From contig CALGGE010000077.1 in NCBI GenBank assembly GCA_937916125.1, positions 1 through 5,758 of the forward strand: a DNA stretch of 5,758 bases. Direction: 5' to 3'. The notes below the pieces were generated by a model, which was not told the origin of the DNA, did no database searches, and saw only the letters and a list, made by a program, of their open reading frames with translations. The DNA comes from an uncultured Elusimicrobia bacterium (GTDB lineage: Bacteria > Elusimicrobiota > Endomicrobiia > Endomicrobiales > Endomicrobiaceae). Positions within the stretch are counted from its first letter, which is position 1. Each line of letters begins with the position of its first letter. Positions 1 to 4,145 of the stretch are shown here, piece by piece. Made by a program: the position numbers and the translations under genes.

Positions 1-11
1 AGATAAAGTTA

Positions 12-156
12 TAAAAATAAATCAACATAGCTTTTGATTTATTCTTACAAAATTTTAAACGACTGTTTTTGGAGTCTCAAGCACTTTTGTTCGCACAAAA
101 GAGTTCCTCTACCTCTCGTAGAAGATCCAAAAACAATTCAATTATTAAGTTATTAT
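12..156 (-). ncRNA. putative structured small RNA or 5' leader, unrecognised class
   Basis: No known RNA family was recognised. Seen on the minus strand: a transcript starting near 156 would contain a closing stem of 10 perfect pairs (135-126 with 73-64), extended by three pairs past one bulged base. Inside it are two hairpins: UCUAC-GAGAG-GUAGA (122-108) and CUUUUGU-GCGA-ACAAAAG (101-84). The second is capped by a GNRA tetraloop only when read on the minus strand, which argues for this orientation. The hairpins are separated by 6-nt junction strands (GGAACU and UGCUUG), giving a three-way junction. A linker of about 20 nt leads to a terminator-like hairpin. A strong promoter lies directly upstream. 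No ORF with a start and ribosome site is visible. It could be a free-standing sRNA, or a riboswitch-like leader of a minus-strand gene left of the window. Both ends are inferred. Confidence 0.5.
13..43 (-). terminator. AT-rich intrinsic terminator-like hairpin
   Basis: On the minus strand AATAAATCAA (43-34) pairs perfectly over 10 bp with TTGATTTATT (25-16) around an 8-nt loop. The stem runs into five U residues (17-13), two of them in the stem. The stem has only two G-C pairs, so termination may be weak or conditional. Its place just after the structured RNA fits either the 3' end of that RNA or an expression platform for a gene beyond the left edge. Confidence 0.4.
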
Positions 157-162
157 AATTTA

Positions 163-191
163 ATTATACCATAAATTAAAGTTTTTATCAA
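163..191 (-). promoter_or_regulatory. minus-strand promoter of the structured RNA
   Basis: On the minus strand TTGATA (191-186) is followed by a 17-nt spacer and TATAAT (168-163), with TGG directly before the -10 as an extended -10 element. This is the best -35/-10 pair in the window. A start near 156 is expected. It is back to back with the promoter of the Sel1-repeat gene, and the two -35 regions lie only about 10 bp apart, so the promoters could interfere with each other or share a regulator. Confidence 0.62.
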
Positions 192-201
192 TAAAAATTT
201 C

Positions 202-230
202 TTATAATTTTTTTAAAAAAATGCTATAAT
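202..230 (+). promoter_or_regulatory. promoter of the Sel1-repeat gene
   Basis: A perfect TATAAT (225-230) is preceded by TGC, giving an extended -10. The -35 is poor (TTATAA at 202-207, 17-nt spacer), so the extended -10 probably compensates. A start near 237 would give a leader of about 25 nt. The string ATGCTATAATAT recurs exactly in the ilvB promoter, and both are preceded by a run of T then A. Confidence 0.6.
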
Positions 231-261
231 ATGAAAAAGTATATAGAAAGCGGGAGACATA

Positions 262-1668
262 ATGAAAAAAATAATTTGTTTGTTGATGCTTTTAAATTTT
301 ATTTTTGTTGCCGATATTTTTGCGGATAAAAAAGATGATGCTTTTCAAAAGAAATACGAGGAAGCCCGTGCATGCTTGGAAAAACAGGATTATAAAAACG
401 CATATAAACATCTTAAAAAAATATTGGATAAAGATACAAATACGAGCAGATTGTGCAACGTTAAAATGCTGTTGGCACCTATGTATTTTGACGGTATAGG
501 CGTTAAACAGGATTTAAAGAAAGCTTACGAATACTGTGAATATATTGTAGAAAACGACGAAGACAAAGAAAACGTATGTAATGCAACAATTCTTTTATTA
601 CCTATGTATTTTTACGGATGGGGGACGGAACAGAATTATAAAAAGGCTTTTGAGTGCAGTAATTACATTGTGGCAAACGATACCGACAAAGAAAATGTTT
701 GTATAGCAAAGGCTCTGCTGGCAGCTATATATTTTTACGGGTTCGGAACTAACAAAAATTACAAACAAGTTTTCAATAACTGTAATTATGTTATAAAAAA
801 TTCCGCCGATAAAAACACCATCGGCATTTGTAAATTAATTGTAGGTTTGTGTTATTCCGGCGGGTTTGGTGTTAAAAGAAATTATGATACGGCATATAAG
901 AACTATAACTATATAGCTGAAAACAGTACCGATGCCGCACTGTTGCTCTCGGCAAAATATATTTTAGCTACAATTTATTACAGAGGGCTTGGCGTAGTAA
1001 AAAGTTATAAAAAAGCAAAAGAATATTGTGAAGCCGTACTGGATTTAAAAAATTACATAAACGAGCAAACCGGAATTTTGTTCCCTGTTGACGAAACGGA
1101 GACCAAACTTATATTGGCGGATATAAATTTTAGCGGCGGTATCGGAGTAGAAAAAGATTACAAAAAAGCTTTCAACTTATATACGGAAGCATTAAACGAC
1201 GGCAACAAAGATGCCCTTTATCCTTTAGGCTTAATTTACTGTTACAGATTTTCCGATGAAGTTGATTTCGTAAAAGGAGTAAATTATATTAAAGAAGCCG
1301 CCGATTTGGGCTATAAATCGGCTAAAAACTGTATTACCGACATAAATAAAACGGGAGTCGTTAAAAAGTTTATAGGGCTGGATAATTTAATTTTATTTGA
1401 TAAGAACGAAGTAAATAATACTTTGAACAAAGGCGAAATGAGAATTTTTCAGGTTTTGGGAGAAGGACTTGTCCTTGCAACCATATCCGAAAAAAATAAT
1501 TTAACGGTTGTTCTGTTGATAGACGGTGTAGAGAACGGGAACTATTTTTACGACGGGCAAAGAATAGAAATTCCTAACGATAAAAAAATAAAACAGATAG
1601 GAATATATAAATACAAAACTGTTGACGGCTATGATAAAACCGTCCCTGCCGTTGCAATACAAAAATAA
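262..1668 (+). CDS. exported Sel1-repeat (TPR-like) protein with unassigned C-terminal domain
   Basis: No specific function is known. Residues 1-21 form a Sec signal peptide: KK, a hydrophobic core, and likely cleavage after DIFA. Residues 29-58 look like a TPR helix pair. About seven Sel1-like units follow, starting near 65, 106, 147, 190, 230, 282 and 317. Their marks are MYFDGIGVKQDLKKAYEY and variants of the G-x-G-V-x-K-(D/N)-Y-x-K-A pattern. The first three units repeat every 41 residues, longer than the usual 36-38, and carry cysteines in both helices (65/92, 106/132, 147/174). Residues about 370-468 contain no repeats, look beta-rich, and match no domain I know. The start is supported by GGGAG (252-256), 5 nt before ATG. 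Known Sel1 proteins act as scaffolds for protein contacts, and Helicobacter Hcp proteins are secreted and disulfide-linked. A periplasmic or secreted binding role here is inference. Confidence 0.85.
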   Translation: MKKIICLLMLLNFIFVADIFADKKDDAFQKKYEEARACLEKQDYKNAYKHLKKILDKDTNTSRLCNVKMLLAPMYFDGIGVKQDLKKAYEYCEYIVENDEDKENVCNATILLLPMYFYGWGTEQNYKKAFECSNYIVANDTDKENVCIAKALLAAIYFYGFGTNKNYKQVFNNCNYVIKNSADKNTIGICKLIVGLCYSGGFGVKRNYDTAYKNYNYIAENSTDAALLLSAKYILATIYYRGLGVVKSYKKAKEYCEAVLDLKNYINEQTGILFPVDETETKLILADINFSGGIGVEKDYKKAFNLYTEALNDGNKDALYPLGLIYCYRFSDEVDFVKGVNYIKEAADLGYKSAKNCITDINKTGVVKKFIGLDNLILFDKNEVNNTLNKGEMRIFQVLGEGLVLATISEKNNLTVVLLIDGVENGNYFYDGQRIEIPNDKKIKQIGIYKYKTVDGYDKTVPAVAIQK

Positions 1669-1680
1669 TTTTAAGATAAA

Positions 1681-1730
1681 ATAAAAATTAAAATTACCGA
1701 AAATGTAACAGACAGGAATTTTAGTTTTAT
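1681..1730. terminator. possible bidirectional AT-rich terminator between convergent genes
   Basis: The arm at 1681-1695 (ATAAAAATTAAAATT) is nearly complementary to 1717-1730 (AATTTTAGTTTTAT), with one bulge and one G-U pair, around a 21-nt loop. Both sides are U-rich when transcribed. It lies between the Sel1-gene stop (1668) and the ilvH stop (1752), where both transcripts should end. With almost no G-C pairs in the stem this is a weak prediction. No better hairpin is visible in these 83 bases. Confidence 0.3.
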
Positions 1731-1751
1731 TATATGTACAATTACGGGAAA

Positions 1752-2243
1752 TTAGTTTTCCAGTTCTTCGTTCCGCTGAAGTGCGGCGACGCCGGTTCTG
1801 CACAACTCCACAATTCCCAGCGGACGGACAATTTCAATAAACGCATTTATTTTAGACGGCTTTCCCGTCATGGCAACACATATTGTTTTTAAACTGTAAT
1901 CTACAATTTTGGCTCTGTAAATTTCCGTCACGGCCAAAAGTTCACTTCTGTTTTGAGGCGTATTTTTTATCTTTATAAGTACCAGTTCTCTCTCAAGACT
2001 TTGGCTTTCTTTTATGTGTTTTACGTTTTTAACATTGTGCAGTTTTTTTAACTGATTTATCAACTGTTCCTTGTCATTATCATCACCTGTAAGAGTGATG
2101 GTAATTCTTGAAAAGTTGGAATCTTCGGTTTCCCCGACGGTTAAAGAATCTATATTAAAGCCTTTTCTCATAAAAAGTCCGGCAACTCTTGTAAGGACAC
2201 CGTATTTATTTTCAACTAAAGCGGCAATTACAAACCTTTCCAT
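1752..2243 (-). CDS. ilvH: acetolactate synthase small (regulatory) subunit
   Basis: This is the regulatory subunit of acetolactate synthase (EC 2.2.1.6), cytoplasmic. It activates the IlvB catalytic subunit and confers valine feedback inhibition. At 163 residues it matches the length of E. coli IlvH. An N-terminal ACT domain spans about 3-78, with LVENKYGVLTRVAGLF and the GFNIDSLTVGETED segment. A C-terminal small-subunit domain (about 82-158) contains RELVLIKIKN and ends with the conserved IVELCRTGVAALQR. N12, G15 and N30 align with E. coli IlvH N11, G14 and N29, positions where mutations relieve valine inhibition, so feedback control is probably intact (inference from remembered alignment). 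The ATG directly abuts the ilvB stop, and its ribosome site lies inside the ilvB end, so the two are co-transcribed and probably translationally coupled. Many genomes call this gene ilvN. Confidence 0.96.
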   Translation of the reverse strand: MERFVIAALVENKYGVLTRVAGLFMRKGFNIDSLTVGETEDSNFSRITITLTGDDNDKEQLINQLKKLHNVKNVKHIKESQSLERELVLIKIKNTPQNRSELLAVTEIYRAKIVDYSLKTICVAMTGKPSKINAFIEIVRPLGIVELCRTGVAALQRNEELEN

Positions 2244-3950
2244 TTATTTTTCCTCCTTCTTAACCGTCGTTATAATATCGTCTATGGAGCCTCCAGGAGG
2301 AAGCATAGGCAATACAAACTCGTCCATATCAATAACGGCATCTATCAAATAAGGCGTTTTTGATTTGGCGGCTTCCTTAAAAGCAGACTCAAACTCTTTA
2401 ACGGTTGAAACTCTTTTTCCTTTCAGTCCGAAAGCGTCGGCAAGTTTGACAAAATCCGTTTTTCTTTCAAGAACGGTATTTGAATATCTTTTACCGAAAA
2501 ACAATGTTTGCCACTGACGGACCATTCCCAATACACCGTTGTTCAATATAACTACGGTTACGGGCGTGTTGTAAGTAACGGCAGTTGCAAGCTCATTCAA
2601 ATTCATACCGAAACTTCCGTCGCCGGTAATTAAAACCGTTTTTTTACCGCTACCGACAGTTGCACCTATTGCCGCACCGAGCCCGAACCCCATAGTTCCC
2701 AAACCGCCGCTTGAAACAAGTTTTCTGGGCTTTTCAAAATCCGTATATTGTGCAGCCCACATTTGGTGCTGACCTACGTCGGTAGCAATTACCGTGTCGC
2801 TGTCTTTAACGGCATTTATTACGTCAAAAACTTTTTTCGGAGTGAGTGCATTTTTATTTTCCGCTTCGGCAATTTTGTTTATCGCCGCACCTTCATTTTT
2901 CAGGTTTGCAACGGTTTCCGCCCATTCCGGATGTTTCTGACTTTTGCATATTTTTAAAATTTCTTCAAGAGAATATTTTATATCGCCGATAATCCCTGCA
3001 TCGCACTTAACATTTTTGTTTATTTCCGAAAGATCTATATCAAGGTGAACAATTTTGGCATTTTTGGCATATTTCGCTGTGTTTCCCGTCGCTCTGTCAC
3101 TAAAACGCATACCGATACCGATTATTAAATCCGCCTCTTTGTTTGCCATAGAAGAAGCATAATGTCCGTGCATTCCCTGCATACCGAGAAATCTTTTATA
3201 AGAGTTTTCTATTGCGGAAAGCCCCATAAAAGTACAGCCGATATATCCGTCAATTTTTTCGGCCAGTCTTTTTATTTCTTTGGAAATGTCGGCACTTATA
3301 GCCCCGCCACCGATATAAATATAAGGTTTTTTAGCTTTATTTATCAGATCTACGGCTTTTTTAATTTCTTTAATATCCGCTTTTTTCTGTTTACATGCAG
3401 CAACAGACTTTTTGTTTTCAAATTCACAACTTGCAATCTGAACGTCTTTCGGAATATCTATCAGCACAGGTCCCGGTCTGCCGGACTTTGCGATTTGAAA
3501 AGCTTCTCTGATAGTATCTGCCAATTCTTCAACTTTTGTTACAAAATAATTGTGTTTTGTTATCGGCATCGTGATACCTGTAATATTAATTTCCTGAAAG
3601 CTGTCCTTACCGATTAAAGACGTGGGAACGTTGCCCGTAATTGCAACCATAGGTATGGAATCAAGCATAGCCGTAGCAATTCCCGTAACGAGGTTTGTTG
3701 CTCCCGGACCCGATGTGGCAATAACTACACCGGTTTTACCCGTAGCACGTGCATATCCGTCGGCAGCGTGCGATGCACCTTGTTCGTGAGCGGTAAGGTA
3801 ATGATTAATTCTGTCACTTGCTTTATATAGTTCGTCATAAATATTTAACACTTGTCCGCCGGGATAACCGAACACGTCGGTAACGCCCTGTTCGATAAGT
3901 GTTTCAATAACAATTTGCGAACCCGTTAAAATTTTCTTTTCCTTTTCCAT
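2244..3950 (-). CDS. ilvB: acetolactate synthase large (catalytic) subunit
   Basis: This is a thiamine-diphosphate enzyme that condenses two pyruvates to 2-acetolactate, or pyruvate with 2-ketobutyrate to 2-aceto-2-hydroxybutyrate, opening branched-chain amino acid synthesis. From this start it has 568 residues, the usual size. The N-terminal PYR domain (about 8-170) holds the catalytic glutamate E56 in LTAHEQGASHAADGYAR and the SGPGATNLVTG loop. A central FAD-binding domain spans about 195-335 (GGGAISAD, GIGMRFSDRATGN). The C-terminal PP domain has the thiamine-diphosphate/Mg motif running from GDG (443-445) to NN (470-471). P109 and W480 align with plant herbicide-site residues P197 and W574 in their sensitive form. 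An in-frame ATG at 3965 is rejected because the ribosome site GAGGTG (3963-3958) overlaps its second and third codons and sits 7 nt before the ATG at 3950. No frameshift or missing catalytic residue was seen. Confidence 0.97.
   Translation of the reverse strand: MEKEKKILTGSQIVIETLIEQGVTDVFGYPGGQVLNIYDELYKASDRINHYLTAHEQGASHAADGYARATGKTGVVIATSGPGATNLVTGIATAMLDSIPMVAITGNVPTSLIGKDSFQEINITGITMPITKHNYFVTKVEELADTIREAFQIAKSGRPGPVLIDIPKDVQIASCEFENKKSVAACKQKKADIKEIKKAVDLINKAKKPYIYIGGGAISADISKEIKRLAEKIDGYIGCTFMGLSAIENSYKRFLGMQGMHGHYASSMANKEADLIIGIGMRFSDRATGNTAKYAKNAKIVHLDIDLSEINKNVKCDAGIIGDIKYSLEEILKICKSQKHPEWAETVANLKNEGAAINKIAEAENKNALTPKKVFDVINAVKDSDTVIATDVGQHQMWAAQYTDFEKPRKLVSSGGLGTMGFGLGAAIGATVGSGKKTVLITGDGSFGMNLNELATAVTYNTPVTVVILNNGVLGMVRQWQTLFFGKRYSNTVLERKTDFVKLADAFGLKGKRVSTVKEFESAFKEAAKSKTPYLIDAVIDMDEFVLPMLPPGGSIDDIITTVKKEEK
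2252..2258 (-). promoter_or_regulatory. ribosome binding site of ilvH inside the ilvB 3' end
   Basis: The minus strand reads AAGGAGG, a near-perfect Shine-Dalgarno sequence 8 nt before the ilvH ATG, within the lysine/glutamate codons that end ilvB. The ilvB stop codon fills the last three bases before that ATG, so there is no gap. Such an arrangement lets terminating ribosomes re-initiate and should help keep the two subunits in balance. Confidence 0.85.
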
Positions 3951-3957
3951 TTTACTG

Positions 3958-3963
3958 CACCTC
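3958..3963 (-). promoter_or_regulatory. ribosome binding site that sets the ilvB start
   Basis: The minus strand reads GAGGTG, then 7 nt, then the ATG at 3950. The upstream in-frame ATG (3965) overlaps this site and has no ribosome site of its own within 15 nt, only A-rich sequence and a hairpin, so MEKEKK is the likely N-terminus. Confidence 0.75.
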
Positions 3964-3967
3964 ATTT

Positions 3968-3995
3968 CTTAATGTACATTACTTAATGCACATTG
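3968..3995. repeat. two tandem 14-bp near-identical repeats in the ilvB leader
   Basis: On the plus strand CTTAATGTACATTA is followed directly by CTTAATGCACATTG, 12 of 14 bases identical. The core of the first copy, AATGTACATT, is a perfect 10-bp palindrome, and the second differs from it by one base. As DNA this looks like a double dyad operator. As RNA the two copies pair with each other. The position, between promoter and ribosome site, fits repression or translational control of ilvB. Confidence 0.6.
3971..3994 (-). promoter_or_regulatory. hairpin just upstream of the ilvB ribosome site
   Basis: In the ilvB transcript AAUGUGCAUU (3994-3985) pairs with AAUGUACAUU (3980-3971) over 10 bp, including one G-U pair, with an AAGU tetraloop. 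The stem ends 7 nt before the GAGGTG ribosome site. No U-run follows, so it is not an intrinsic terminator. It could stabilise the mRNA, limit ribosome loading, or simply reflect an operator repeat. Its regulatory role is inferred. Confidence 0.45.
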
Positions 3996-4052
3996 TGTAA
4001 TAAATATCAATTATCAAAAACGCCAAAAAATAGAATTTCCACATATCCGTAT

Positions 4053-4081
4053 ATTATAGCATTTATTTTTAAAAATATAAA
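4053..4081 (-). promoter_or_regulatory. promoter of the ilvB-ilvH operon
   Basis: On the minus strand a perfect TATAAT (4058-4053) is preceded by TGC, an extended -10. Seventeen bases further upstream lies a moderate -35 (TTTATA, 4081-4076). A start near 4046 gives a leader of about 97 nt before the ilvB ATG. The block ATGCTATAATAT is identical to the Sel1-gene promoter, and both have an A/T-only spacer of T-run then A-run. Confidence 0.62.
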
Positions 4082-4097
4082 ACTTTTTTCCCCCGCC

Positions 4098-4121
4098 GTT
4101 CAACTATTCAACTTTTCAACT
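4098..4121. repeat. three tandem octamers (nTTCAACT)
   Basis: On the plus strand GTTCAACT, ATTCAACT and TTTCAACT follow each other without a gap, identical apart from the first base. They lie between the antiporter stop and the ilvB promoter, about 17 bp upstream of the -35, next to a run of five G (minus strand). Two readings fit: repeated activator contacts spaced 8 bp apart, or a small slippage-type tandem repeat. The sequence does not decide between them. Confidence 0.55.
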
Positions 4122-4145
4122 AAAATAGCTTCTCTTTTTGTTCCG

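Noticed and set aside
107..118. GAGAGGTAGAGG in the minus-strand RNA, reminiscent of the SAM-I riboswitch GAGAGGUGGAGG segment
   Set aside because: The other invariant SAM-I parts (the GAAACC..GGCAACC region, the pseudoknot and the four-helix layout) are absent. The segment is part of a small local hairpin.
64..135. Hammerhead ribozyme or tRNA-like reading of the three-stem fold
   Set aside because: The junction strands lack CUGANGA and GAAA, and there is no anticodon arm, T-loop or 7-bp acceptor layout.
3162..3617. Open frame of 151 codons on the plus strand inside ilvB
   Set aside because: It is opposite conserved IlvB codons and reads as a Phe/Tyr/Cys-rich artefact of the AT-rich complement.
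3951..3965. In-frame upstream ATG that would add MRCSK to IlvB
   Set aside because: The ribosome site GAGGTG overlaps the codons just after this ATG and is correctly spaced for the ATG at 3950.
4098..4121. CRISPR-type repeat
   Set aside because: The copies are only 8 bp and gapless, with no spacers and no cas genes nearby.
4081..4145. Intrinsic terminator for the antiporter gene
   Set aside because: Only a 5-bp hairpin with a 3-nt loop (around AGCTATTTTAGTT, minus strand) can be drawn, and no U-run follows it.
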